Shown here: positions 31,134-39,519 of the stretch, piece by piece
Layout: the number at the start of each line of letters is the position of its first letter
How positions within the stretch are numbered: the first letter of the stretch is position 1
DNA from: CAZJFH01 sp964545205
GTDB taxonomy: Bacteria; Pseudomonadota; Alphaproteobacteria; Rhodospirillales; Magnetospirillaceae
Reading direction: 5' to 3'
Length of the DNA stretch: 64,000 nt
NCBI GenBank assembly: GCA_964545205.1
Contig: CAZJFH010000021.1
Span: forward strand, 1 to 64,000
Made by a program: the position numbers and the translations under genes
The notes under the pieces: generated by a model
Database searches by the model: none
What the model was told of the DNA's origin: nothing
The model's input: the letters and a program-made list of their open reading frames with translations, nothing else

Positions 31134-32887
31134 CAGCGCATCTCCTCGAGCGGCTCGACCCCGAACACCTCAAGGCCCGACGCCACGACCAGCGCGGCGG
31201 CGCTGATCATCGCCAGACGGGCCAGCGACAGCTCGCGATCCTCGGCCAGGAGGAAGCGCAGGCTGGTCTCGTCCTTGCCCTTGTTCCACAGGCCGTGGAA
31301 GGCGGCGGCGAGGTCGCCCAGGTAGAAGGCGATGCGGTGCGGCTCGTGCGCCTCGGCGGCGGCCTCGACGGCGCGCGGCCAGCCGGCCATCGCCTTGATC
31401 AGGTCGAGTTCGGCCGGATCGGTCAGCCGATCGAGATCGGCCTTGGCCAGCCCGGCCGGCGACAGGTCGGCGTCGGGGAACATCTCGGCGGCGTGGCGCA
31501 GCACCGAATGGACGCGGGCATGGGCGTACTGGACGTAGAAGACCGGGTTGTCCTTCGACTGCTCCGTCACCTTCTCGAGGTCGAAGTCGAGGTGGGCGTC
31601 GTTCTTGCGCGTCAGCATGATGAAGCGCACGACGTCCTTGCCGACCTCGTCGACGACCTCGCGCAGCGTCACGAAAGTGCCGGCGCGCTTGCTCATCCGC
31701 ACCGGCTCGCCGCCCTTCATCAGGTTGACCATCTGGCACAGCTTGACGTCGAGCGCGCCGGTGCCGTTGGTGATCGCCTTGACGGCGGCCTGCATGCGCT
31801 TGACGTAGCCGCCGTGGTCGGCGCCCCAGACGTCGATCATGTTGGCGAAGCCGCGGCGGAACTTGTCGTGGTGATAGGCGATGTCGGAGGCGAAATAGGT
31901 CCAGCTTCCGTCCGACTTCCTCACCGGGCGGTCGACGTCGTCGCCGAACTCGGTGGCCTTGAACAGGGTCTGCTCGCGCGGCTCCCAGTCGTCGGGCAGC
32001 TTGCCCTTGGGCGGCTCCAGAACTCCCGAGTACAGCAGGCCGCGGTCGGCCAACTCGCCCAGGGCGGCATCGACCTCGCCGCGCTCGACCATGGCGCGCT
32101 CGGAGAAAAAGACGTCGTGGCGCACGCCCAGCGCCGCGAGGTCGTCGCGGATCAGCTCCATCATCGCGTCGATGGCGAAGCGGCGCACGACCGGCAGCCA
32201 CTCGGCCTCGTCCTGGTCGCGCAAGCTCTCGCCGTGCTCGCGGGCCAGCGCCTCGCCGACCGGCACCAGGTAGTCGCCGGGATAGAGGCCCTCGGGGATT
32301 TCGCCGATGTCCTCGCCCAGCGCCTCGCGGTAGCGCAGATGCGCCGAGCGCGCCAGCACGTCGACCTGGCCGCCGGCGTCGTTGATGTAGTACTCGCGGC
32401 TGACCTCGTGGCCGGCCTTCTTGAGCAGCGAGGCCAGCGCGTCGCCGACCACGGCGCCGCGGCCGTGGCCGACATGCATCGGGCCGGTCGGATTGGCCGA
32501 GACGTATTCGACGTTGACCGGCGTGCCGGCGCCGAGGTCGGAATCGCCGTAGCGGCGGCCGGCGGCCAGCACGTCGCGGATGCGCTCGCGCCAGAAGCCG
32601 TCGTCGAGCCGCAGGTTGATGAAACCGGGGCCGGCGACCTCGACGGCGGCGACGTGCGGCACGGCGCCCAGCCTGTCGGCGAGCAGGCCGGCGAGGTCGC
32701 GCGGCTTCATGCCGGCCGGCTTGGACAGCACCATGGCGGCGTTGGTCGAGATGTCGCCGTGGGCGGGATCGCGCGGCGGCTCGGCGGTGACCTTGGCGGC
32801 GTCGAGGCCGGCGGGCAGCTTGCCCTCGGCGGCGAGGGCGTCGAGCGCTTCGAGGACGCGTTCGCGGAAGTGCTTGAAAAGGTTCAT
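31133..32887 (-). CDS. argS: Arginyl-tRNA synthetase
   Basis: A 584-residue class I synthetase that charges tRNA-Arg. It has an N-terminal Add1 domain, the ANPTGPMHVGHGRGAVVGDAL HIGH motif (read in parts), the RMSKRAGTFVTLREV loop in place of KMSKS, and a C-terminal DALR anticodon-binding region with FYVQYAHARVHSVLR. The start at 32887 overlaps the dgt stop (ATGA), and the stop overlaps the SPOR start. Confidence 0.97.
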   Translation of the reverse strand: MNLFKHFRERVLEALDALAAEGKLPAGLDAAKVTAEPPRDPAHGDISTNAAMVLSKPAGMKPRDLAGLLADRLGAVPHVAAVEVAGPGFINLRLDDGFWRERIRDVLAAGRRYGDSDLGAGTPVNVEYVSANPTGPMHVGHGRGAVVGDALASLLKKAGHEVSREYYINDAGGQVDVLARSAHLRYREALGEDIGEIPEGLYPGDYLVPVGEALAREHGESLRDQDEAEWLPVVRRFAIDAMMELIRDDLAALGVRHDVFFSERAMVERGEVDAALGELADRGLLYSGVLEPPKGKLPDDWEPREQTLFKATEFGDDVDRPVRKSDGSWTYFASDIAYHHDKFRRGFANMIDVWGADHGGYVKRMQAAVKAITNGTGALDVKLCQMVNLMKGGEPVRMSKRAGTFVTLREVVDEVGKDVVRFIMLTRKNDAHLDFDLEKVTEQSKDNPVFYVQYAHARVHSVLRHAAEMFPDADLSPAGLAKADLDRLTDPAELDLIKAMAGWPRAVEAAAEAHEPHRIAFYLGDLAAAFHGLWNKGKDETSLRFLLAEDRELSLARLAMISAAALVVASGLEVFGVEPLEEMR

Positions 32888-34050
32888 GGTCTCACGTGAA
32901 CGTCGAAAAGTCGCAGATGTTCGTCGAGCGCGAAGCGGTCGGTCATGCCGGCGACGTAGTCGGCGACCACCCGCGCCGTCGCCGGCGTGTCGGGGCCGTC
33001 GCACTCGCGCTGCCACTCGGTCGGCAGGCAACCCGGCTCGGCGACCAGGGCCGCGAACAGGTCGCGCACCACCCGCCGGGCCTTGCTGGTTTCCCGATTG
33101 ACCTTGTAGTGGCGATACATGTGGGCGAACAAGAACTTCTTCAGCGCCGCGTCGTGCTGGCGCATGGTTTCCGAGAACCCGACGGTGGCGCGGCCGGCGC
33201 GGCGGATGTCGTCGGCCGAGCGCGGCCGCAGCTCCTGCAGCCGGGCCTTGGTCTCGGTCAGGCAGTCCTCGACCATCAGGCTGATCAGCCTGCGCACCGC
33301 CTCGTGGCGCTGGCGCACCGGCTCGATCTCGGGCCAGCGCGCGCGCACCTCGCGGAATACCGGCCCGACCAGCGGCACGTCCATCAGGTCGTCGACCGTG
33401 AACAGGCCGGCGCGCAGGCCGTCGTCGATGTCGTGGTTGTTGTAGGCGATGTCGTCGGCCAGCGCCGCCACCTGGGCCTCGCCGCTGGCATAGGTGTCGA
33501 GCTCGAGGTCCTGGAGCTTGGCGTATTCGCGGATCCCGAACGGCAGGGGGTCCAGGGTCAGCGGGCCGTTGTGCTTGACCAGCCCCTCCAGCGTCTCCCA
33601 GCTCAGGTTGAGGCCGTCGAACCCGGCATAGCGGCGCTCCAGGCGGGTGACGATGCGCAAGGACTGGGCGTTGTGGTCGTAGCCTTCGTAGCGCGCCATC
33701 GCCTCGCTCAGCGCGTCCTCGCCGGCATGGCCGAACGGCGGATGGCCGAGGTCGTGGGCCAGCGCCAGCGCCTCGGCCAGATCCTCGTTGAGGCCGAGAA
33801 CCCGGCTGATCGAGCGCGCGATCTGCGAGACCTCCAGCGTGTGGGTCAGCCGGGTGCGGTAGTTCTCGCCCTCGTGGTAGACGAACACCTGGGTCTTGTA
33901 TTTCAGCCGCCGGAACGCCGCCGAGTGGATGATGCGGTCGCGGTCGCGCTGGAACGGCGAACGGGTCGCGCATTCCGGCTCGGGGTGGAGCCGGCCGCGG
34001 CTGAGCTCTGGCTTGCAGGCGTACGGGGCGAGGAACAGCGAGCCGATCAT
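32884..34050 (-). CDS. dgt: dNTP triphosphohydrolase (dGTPase-like)
   Basis: A 388-residue HD-domain enzyme of the type-2 dGTPase-like group, which splits dNTPs to nucleoside and triphosphate. The HD motif is seen as RLTHTLEVSQIARSI and LAHDLGHPPFGHAGEDAL. DRDRIIHSAAFRRLKYKTQVF is the family's N-terminal mark. I start at ATG 34050 (MIGSLFLAPYA), where family sequences begin. First gene of the leftward dgt-argS-SPOR-nagZ unit; divergent from erpA. Confidence 0.94.
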   Translation of the reverse strand: MIGSLFLAPYACKPELSRGRLHPEPECATRSPFQRDRDRIIHSAAFRRLKYKTQVFVYHEGENYRTRLTHTLEVSQIARSISRVLGLNEDLAEALALAHDLGHPPFGHAGEDALSEAMARYEGYDHNAQSLRIVTRLERRYAGFDGLNLSWETLEGLVKHNGPLTLDPLPFGIREYAKLQDLELDTYASGEAQVAALADDIAYNNHDIDDGLRAGLFTVDDLMDVPLVGPVFREVRARWPEIEPVRQRHEAVRRLISLMVEDCLTETKARLQELRPRSADDIRRAGRATVGFSETMRQHDAALKKFLFAHMYRHYKVNRETSKARRVVRDLFAALVAEPGCLPTEWQRECDGPDTPATARVVADYVAGMTDRFALDEHLRLFDVHVRP

Positions 34051-34162
34051 GGCCGCGACACTACGCGCAGCCCCGCACCGAGGCAACTTCGCTCTTGTCA
34101 TTCCATCGTCCGCTCCTGATATGCTTGCGCGCAAACGTCATCGCCCGAGGAGTAGCCCGACC

Positions 34163-34513
34163 ATGGCCGAAGCCGCCGTCGCCGGACGCAAGATCAGCCT
34201 GACCATCAGCGCCGCCGAGCGCGTCAAGATGCTCAAGGAAATGGAAGGCAAGCCCGACATGATGCTGCGGCTCGCCATCTCGGGCGGCGGCTGCTCGGGC
34301 TTCCAGTACGGCATCAGCCTCGACGACGTCGTCAACGACGACGATCACGTCTTCGAGGAGCACGGCGTCAAGCTGGTCATCGACGAGACCTCGCTCGACC
34401 TGTTGAACGGCGCCGAGATCGATTACGTCGAGGAGCTGATCGGCGCCTCGTTCCAGATCCGCAACCCCAACGCCAGCTCGACCTGCGGCTGCGGCAGCTC
34501 GTTCGCGGTGTAG
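34163..34513 (+). CDS. erpA: Iron-sulfur cluster insertion protein ErpA
   Basis: A 116-residue A-type Fe-S carrier. The three ligand cysteines are in SGGGCSGFQYG and STCGCGSSF. It hands clusters to apo-enzymes such as those of isoprenoid synthesis and respiration. The ATG at 34163 follows GAGGAG with a long spacing. In many alphaproteobacteria this gene stands beside dgt and xth; here dgt is next to it but xth is 24 kb away. Confidence 0.94.
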   Translation: MAEAAVAGRKISLTISAAERVKMLKEMEGKPDMMLRLAISGGGCSGFQYGISLDDVVNDDDHVFEEHGVKLVIDETSLDLLNGAEIDYVEELIGASFQIRNPNASSTCGCGSSFAV

Positions 34514-34692
34514 TCCGCCGCCGCCCCCCTCTTTCTCCGCGCTTGCCAAACCCCGCGCCAGCGGCTATCTACCGGCCATCAATCCGCACGCGGGGTGCGG
34601 GTGGGCTTGGCTATTGCCTGGCCCAGCCTTCCGGTCCGGCCCATGCCGGTACTGCCCCGCGGAGGTTCAACCGGAGAAAGAGGATCTCTCCC

Positions 34693-35505
34693 ATGGCGAT
34701 GCCCACCTTTACCATGCGCCAGCTCGTCGAGGCCGGCGCCCATTTCGGTCACAACACCCGCCGCTGGAACCCGAAGATGGCGCCGTACCTGTTCGGCATC
34801 CGCAACGGCATCCACATCATCGACATGCAGCAGACGGTGCCGATGCTGCACCGTGCGATGCAGGCGGTGCGCGACATCACCGCCGGCGGCGGCCGCGTGC
34901 TGTTCGTCGGCACCAAGCGCCAGGCGGCCGAAGTGGTCGCCGACGCGGCGAAGCGCTGCGGCCAGTACTACGTCAACCACCGCTGGCTCGGCGGCATGCT
35001 GACCAACTGGAAGACGATCTCGCAGTCGATCCGCCGCCTGCGCGAGATGGACGAGCAGCTCGCCTCGGGCGCCGTGCAGGGCCTGACCAAGAAGGAGCAG
35101 CTCATGCTCGACCGCGAGCGCGAGAAGCTCGAGCGCGCGCTGGGCGGCATCAAGGAGATGGGCGGCCTGCCGGACATCATCTTCATCATCGACACCAACA
35201 AGGAAGACCTGGCGGTGCAGGAAGCCGCCAAGCTGGGCATCCCGGTGATCGCGGTGATCGACTCGAATTCCGATCCGGACGGCATCACCTTCCCGATTCC
35301 GGGCAACGACGACGCCATCCGCGCCGTCCAGCTCTACTGCGATCTGCTGGCCGGCGCCGTGCTCGACGGCATCCAGGCCGAGATGTCGCGCTCGGGCGTC
35401 GACATCGGCGCGATCGAGCAGCCGGTCGAGGCGGTGCCCGAGGAACAGGGCGAGGCCGAGCAGCCGGCCGCCGCCGAGGGTGGCGCCGAGCAGCCGCAGG
35501 CCTGA
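34693..35505 (+). CDS. rpsB: Ribosomal protein S2
   Basis: A 270-residue S2 protein with the usual TMRQLVEAGAHFGHNTRRWNPKM start, VNHRWLGGMLTNWKT, and PDIIFIIDTNKEDLAVQEA blocks (read in parts). The last 30 residues are a Glu/Ala/Gln-rich tail seen in many alphaproteobacteria. It binds the small ribosomal subunit. First gene of the operon to lpxB. The 179-base leader upstream contains GC-rich hairpins and a GGAG, and may hold an autoregulatory site, which I cannot define. Confidence 0.97.
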   Translation: MAMPTFTMRQLVEAGAHFGHNTRRWNPKMAPYLFGIRNGIHIIDMQQTVPMLHRAMQAVRDITAGGGRVLFVGTKRQAAEVVADAAKRCGQYYVNHRWLGGMLTNWKTISQSIRRLREMDEQLASGAVQGLTKKEQLMLDREREKLERALGGIKEMGGLPDIIFIIDTNKEDLAVQEAAKLGIPVIAVIDSNSDPDGITFPIPGNDDAIRAVQLYCDLLAGAVLDGIQAEMSRSGVDIGAIEQPVEAVPEEQGEAEQPAAAEGGAEQPQA

Positions 35506-35525
35506 TCGCCGCCTAGCGTTTGCGA

Positions 35526-35557
35526 CATGGCGGCGGCGCGGAATCGTCGCCGCCATG
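35526..35557 (+). promoter_or_regulatory. rpsB-tsf intergenic hairpin
   Basis: CATGGCGGCG and CGCCGCCATG form a perfect 10-bp stem with a 12-base loop in the 89-base gap between rpsB and tsf. No T-run follows, so it looks like a partial attenuator or mRNA-processing hairpin, as known between these genes in other bacteria. Confidence 0.5.
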
Positions 35558-35594
35558 CGCGTTTGAACCGACCCAATCGAGAAGAGGAAGAACC

Positions 35595-36521
35595 ATGGCC
35601 GAGATCACCGCCGCGCTCGTCAAGGAGCTGCGCGACAAGACTGGCGCCGGCATGATGGACTGCAAGAAGGCGCTGGGCGAGACCAATGGCGACATCGAAG
35701 CGGCCGTCGACTGGCTGCGCAAGAAGGGCCTCGCCGCCGCCGCCAAGAAGTCGGGCCGCGTCGCCGCCGAGGGCCTGGTCGGCGCCGCCACCGGCGCCAA
35801 CAAGGGCGTGGTCGTCGAGATCAACTCCGAGACCGACTTCGTCGCCCGCAACGACAAGTTCCAGGACTTCGTCCGCACCGTTACCGAGCTGGCGCTGAAC
35901 AACACCGCCGACGTCGAGGCCCTGAAGCAGGTCGCCTATCCCGGCACCGGCCGCAACGTCGCCGACGAGCTGACGCATCAGATCGCCACCATCGGCGAGA
36001 ACATGAACCTGCGCCGCGCCGCCGCGGTCGAGGTCGGCGAGGGCGTCGTCGCCGCCTATGTCCACTCGGCGACCGCGCCGGGCCTGGGCAAGATCGGCGT
36101 GCTGGTCGGGCTGGAGAGCTCGGGCGACAAGGCCAGGCTCGAGGCGCTGGGCAAGCAGCTCGCGATGCACGTCGCCGCCGCCAGCCCGCTGTTCCTCAAC
36201 ATCGACTCGGTCGACGCCTCGGCCCTGGATCGCGAGCGCGCGGTGCTGACCGAGCAGGCCGCCGCCTCGGGCAAGCCGGCCAACGTCATCGAGAAGATGG
36301 TCGAGGGCCGCATCCGCAAGTACTACGAGGAAGTGGTGCTGCTCGAGCAGGTGTTCGTGATCGACCCCGACAACAAGGTCGGCAAGGTCGTCGAGAACGT
36401 CGCCAAGGAGATCGGCGCGCCGATCAAGGTCGCCGGCTTCGTCCGCTACGCGCTCGGCGAGGGCGTCGAGAAGGAAGAGTCGGACTTCGCTGCCGAAGTG
36501 GCGGCCCAGGCCGGCCGCTGA
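35595..36521 (+). CDS. tsf: Elongation factor Ts
   Basis: A 308-residue EF-Ts, the nucleotide-exchange factor for EF-Tu. Seen: VKELRDKTGAGMMDCKKAL at the start, the TDFVARN core motif, and the C-terminal EGRIRKYYEEVVLLEQVFV. AAGAGGAAGAA precedes the ATG at 35595. Followed by a GC-rich hairpin and pyrH. Confidence 0.97.
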   Translation: MAEITAALVKELRDKTGAGMMDCKKALGETNGDIEAAVDWLRKKGLAAAAKKSGRVAAEGLVGAATGANKGVVVEINSETDFVARNDKFQDFVRTVTELALNNTADVEALKQVAYPGTGRNVADELTHQIATIGENMNLRRAAAVEVGEGVVAAYVHSATAPGLGKIGVLVGLESSGDKARLEALGKQLAMHVAAASPLFLNIDSVDASALDRERAVLTEQAAASGKPANVIEKMVEGRIRKYYEEVVLLEQVFVIDPDNKVGKVVENVAKEIGAPIKVAGFVRYALGEGVEKEESDFAAEVAAQAGR

Positions 36522-36530
36522 CCGGCTCGC

Positions 36531-36554
36531 CCCCGCCCTTGCCAAAGGGCGGGG
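36531..36554 (+). promoter_or_regulatory. Hairpin after tsf
   Basis: CCCCGCCCTT and AAGGGCGGGG form a 10-bp stem with a GCCA loop, 9 bases after the tsf stop. No U-run follows, so termination would be at most partial. It could lower expression of pyrH and later genes relative to rpsB-tsf. Confidence 0.5.
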
Positions 36555-36684
36555 CGGCCTGATTGAGGGCGACAGCCGCGGCGCGCGGGGCTATCATCCC
36601 GCCGCCGGGCCGTCGCCGCCGGCCTGCGCCGGCCGAAGCTTGCGGCGGCGGGCGGTGTCGGATACGACCAGCGAAGAGGCGACG

Positions 36685-37413
36685 ATGGCCAACGACGACG
36701 TCAAGTACCGCCGTGTCCTGCTGAAGATTTCCGGCGAAGGCCTGATGGGCGAACGCGAGTTCGGCCTCGACAACGACACCGTCGCCCGCATCGCCGGCGA
36801 GGTGAAGGCGGTGGTCGAAAAGGGCGTTCAGGTCTGCGCGGTGATCGGCGGCGGCAACATCTTCCGCGGCGTCTCCGGCGCCGCCGGCGGCATGGAGCGG
36901 GCCAGCGCCGACTACATGGGCATGCTCGCCACCGTCATCAACGCGCTGGCGGTGCAGAACGCCCTCGAGCGCATGGGCGTGCATACCCGCGTCCAGTCGG
37001 CGATCCCGATGACCACCGTCTGCGAGCCCTACATCCGCCGGCGCGCCGTCCGCCACATGGAGAAGGGCCGCGTGGTCATCTTCGCCGCCGGCACCGGCAA
37101 CCCGTTCTTCACCACCGACACCGCCGCGGCGCTGCGCGCCGTCGAGATGGGCTGCGACGCCCTGCTCAAGGCGACGCAGGTCGACGGCGTCTACACCGCC
37201 GATCCGCACAAGGTGAAGGACGCCACACGCTATGATAGCCTCACCTATCTCGAGGTCCTGGCGAAGGACCTCAAGGTGATGGACGCTTCCGCGATTTCGC
37301 TGTGCCGAGAGAACGGGATTCCGATCCTCGTCTTCTCGCTGCACCAGTCCGGCGCCTTCGCGGACGTGGTCTCCGGGCGGGGGCGTTACACGATAATCAA
37401 GCAGGGGGACTGA
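36685..37413 (+). CDS. pyrH: UMP kinase
   Basis: A 242-residue UMP kinase of the amino-acid kinase family, which makes UDP for pyrimidine nucleotides. Seen: RVLLKISGEGLMG, AVIGGGNIFRG, and the ATP-binding TGNPFFTTDTAAALRA. I start at ATG 36685, behind GAAGAGG, because the family begins there. It is 5 bases upstream of frr, the usual partner. Confidence 0.96.
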   Translation: MANDDVKYRRVLLKISGEGLMGEREFGLDNDTVARIAGEVKAVVEKGVQVCAVIGGGNIFRGVSGAAGGMERASADYMGMLATVINALAVQNALERMGVHTRVQSAIPMTTVCEPYIRRRAVRHMEKGRVVIFAAGTGNPFFTTDTAAALRAVEMGCDALLKATQVDGVYTADPHKVKDATRYDSLTYLEVLAKDLKVMDASAISLCRENGIPILVFSLHQSGAFADVVSGRGRYTIIKQGD

Positions 37414-37418
37414 CAGCC

Positions 37419-37991
37419 ATGTCTTCGGCAAACGATTTTCCCGAACTGAAGCAGGACGTGAAGCGGCGCATGGACGGCGCCATCGAGGTCCTCAAGAAGG
37501 AATTCTCCGGCCTGCGCACCGGCCGCGCCTCGGTGAACCTGCTCGACCCGATCGTCGTCGACGCCTACGGCGCCGTCATGCCGCTGAACCAGGTCGCGAC
37601 CGTCGGCGTGCCCGAGCCGCGGATGATCACGGTCCAGGTCTGGGACCGTTCGATGACCAAGGCCGTCGAGAAGGCGATCCGCGATTCCGGCCTCGGCCTC
37701 AATCCGCAGGGCGAGGGCCAGCTCATCCGGGTGCCGATCCCGGCGCTGAACGAGGAGCGCCGCAACGAGCTGGTCAAGGTCGCGCACAAATACGCCGAGC
37801 AGGCGCGGGTCTCGATCCGCAACGTGCGCCGCGACGGCATGGACGCGCTGAAGAAGTTCGAGAAGGACGGCCTGATCTCCCAGGACGAGCACCGCGCCTT
37901 CGAGAAGGAGGTGCAGGCCCTGACCGACGAGGCCATCAGCCATGTCGACGATGCCCTGAAGCACAAGGAACAGGAAATCAGGCAGGTCTGA
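37419..37991 (+). CDS. frr: Ribosome recycling factor
   Basis: A 190-residue RRF of normal length. It shows LRTGRASVNLLDPIVVDAYG, the RKELVK-like RRNELVKVAHKYAEQARVSIRNVRRD (read in parts), and the helical C-terminus. With EF-G it splits the post-termination ribosome. GGGGGA precedes the start. Confidence 0.97.
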   Translation: MSSANDFPELKQDVKRRMDGAIEVLKKEFSGLRTGRASVNLLDPIVVDAYGAVMPLNQVATVGVPEPRMITVQVWDRSMTKAVEKAIRDSGLGLNPQGEGQLIRVPIPALNEERRNELVKVAHKYAEQARVSIRNVRRDGMDALKKFEKDGLISQDEHRAFEKEVQALTDEAISHVDDALKHKEQEIRQV

Positions 37992-37994
37992 CGG

Positions 37995-38729
37995 ATGGTG
38001 GCCCTGACGGCGAACGAACGGACGCTGGCGCCGCCGGCGCATGTGGCGATCATCATGGACGGCAACGGCCGCTGGGCGAAGGCCCGCGGCCTGCCGCGCA
38101 CCGCCGGCCACAAGCGCGGCGTCGAGGCCGTGCGTTCGCTGGTCACCGATGCGATCGATCTCGGCATCGAATACCTGACGCTGTTCGGCTTCTCGTCCGA
38201 GAATTGGCGGCGGCCGGGACCGGAGGTCTCGGCGCTGATGGGGCTGCTGCGGATGTATCTGCGCAGCGAGATCGCCGAGTTGCACCGGAACGGGGTGCGC
38301 CTGCGCATCATCGGCGATCGCGCCCGGTTCGAACGCGACATCGTCGCCCTGATCGACGAGGGCGAGTCGCTGACGGCGGGCAACGACAAGCTCGTGCTCA
38401 CCATCGCGCTGTCCTACGGCGGCCGCCAGGAGATCGCGCGCGCCGCGCGTCTGCTGGCCGAGGACGTCGCCGCCGGGCGCCTGAGCCCCGAGCAGATCGA
38501 CGAGGCGGCGGTCGACCGGCGGCTGTTCACCGCCGGCATGCCCGAGCCCGACCTCTTGATCCGCACCAGCGGCGAGAAGCGCATCTCGAACTTCCTGCTC
38601 TGGCAGTGCGCCTACGCCGAGATGATCTTCACCGACACCCTGTGGCCGGACTTCAGTCGCGCCGATCTCGAGGACGCGATCCGCGATTTCCAGCGCCGCG
38701 AACGCCGCTACGGCACCGTCGCCGGCTGA
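37995..38729 (+). CDS. uppS: Undecaprenyl diphosphate synthase
   Basis: A 244-residue cis-prenyltransferase that makes the C55 lipid carrier for peptidoglycan. Seen: IIMDGNGRWAKARG with the catalytic Asp, LFGFSSENWRRP, and PDLLIRTSGEKRISNFLLWQ (read in parts). It starts 3 bases after frr ends and is followed one base later by cdsA. Confidence 0.96.
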   Translation: MVALTANERTLAPPAHVAIIMDGNGRWAKARGLPRTAGHKRGVEAVRSLVTDAIDLGIEYLTLFGFSSENWRRPGPEVSALMGLLRMYLRSEIAELHRNGVRLRIIGDRARFERDIVALIDEGESLTAGNDKLVLTIALSYGGRQEIARAARLLAEDVAAGRLSPEQIDEAAVDRRLFTAGMPEPDLLIRTSGEKRISNFLLWQCAYAEMIFTDTLWPDFSRADLEDAIRDFQRRERRYGTVAG

Positions 38730-38730
38730 A

Positions 38731-39519
38731 GTGCTCAAGCAGCGCATCCTTTCCGCGATCGTGATGGCGCCGCCTGCCCTGGCGGCGATGTGGTACGGCG
38801 GCTGGGCCTTCGCCGGCCTGGCGCTGGTCATCGGCGTGGTGATGGCCTGGGAATGGGAGCGCCTGGTCACCGGCCGCCAGTTCGGCGTCGGATTCGCGAT
38901 CACCGCCGCCGTCACCGTGCTGACCGGCGTCCTCGCCCTGGTGCAGCCTGCCGGCGCCGTCGCGGCGGTGGCCGTCGGCGTGGCGGCGATGTGGGGCGTC
39001 GCCGCCGCTCGGCGCGACGCGGCGGCCGGCTGGCTCGCGCTCGGGGTCGCCTATGTCGCGCTGCCGGTGGCGGCGCTGATCTGGATGCGCGACGACCCCG
39101 AACTCGGGCGGGCGCTGATCTTCTGGGTCCTGCTGGTGGTCTGGGCGACCGACATCGGCGGTTACGCCTTCGGCCGCACCATCGGCGGGCCGAAACTGGC
39201 GCCCAGGCTGTCGCCGAAAAAGACCTGGGCCGGGCTGCTGGGCGGCATGCTGAGCGCGGTGCTGGTCGGATGGGCCTGCGCCGCCGCCGCCGGCTTCGCC
39301 CCTCGCGCGCCGCTGATCGCGTTCGTGTCCGCGGTCCTGGCCGTTATTGCCCAGGCCGGCGACATTTTCGAGTCGTCCGTGAAGCGACGGTTTGGTGTAA
39401 AGGATTCCAGTGCGATCATTCCCGGCCACGGCGGGATGCTCGACCGCGTCGACGGCGTGCTGCCGGTCGCGGTGGTGGTCGCGGCAATGGTGTGGCTGAA
39501 CGTCGACGGGGATTGGTGA
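38731..39519 (+). CDS. cdsA: Phosphatidate cytidylyltransferase
   Basis: A 262-residue inner-membrane enzyme that makes CDP-diacylglycerol, the precursor of all phospholipids. It has about seven or eight hydrophobic helices and the family signature SSVKRRFGVKDSSAIIPGHGG near the C-terminus (read in parts). It begins with GTG one base after the uppS stop and its own stop overlaps the dxr ATG (TGATG). Confidence 0.95.
   Translation: MLKQRILSAIVMAPPALAAMWYGGWAFAGLALVIGVVMAWEWERLVTGRQFGVGFAITAAVTVLTGVLALVQPAGAVAAVAVGVAAMWGVAAARRDAAAGWLALGVAYVALPVAALIWMRDDPELGRALIFWVLLVVWATDIGGYAFGRTIGGPKLAPRLSPKKTWAGLLGGMLSAVLVGWACAAAAGFAPRAPLIAFVSAVLAVIAQAGDIFESSVKRRFGVKDSSAIIPGHGGMLDRVDGVLPVAVVVAAMVWLNVDGDW

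Noticed and set aside
31133..33973. A 946-codon frame that would fuse a long upstream stretch to argS
   Set aside because: The upstream part is the shadow of dgt in another frame; argS has a normal ATG at 32887 overlapping the dgt stop.
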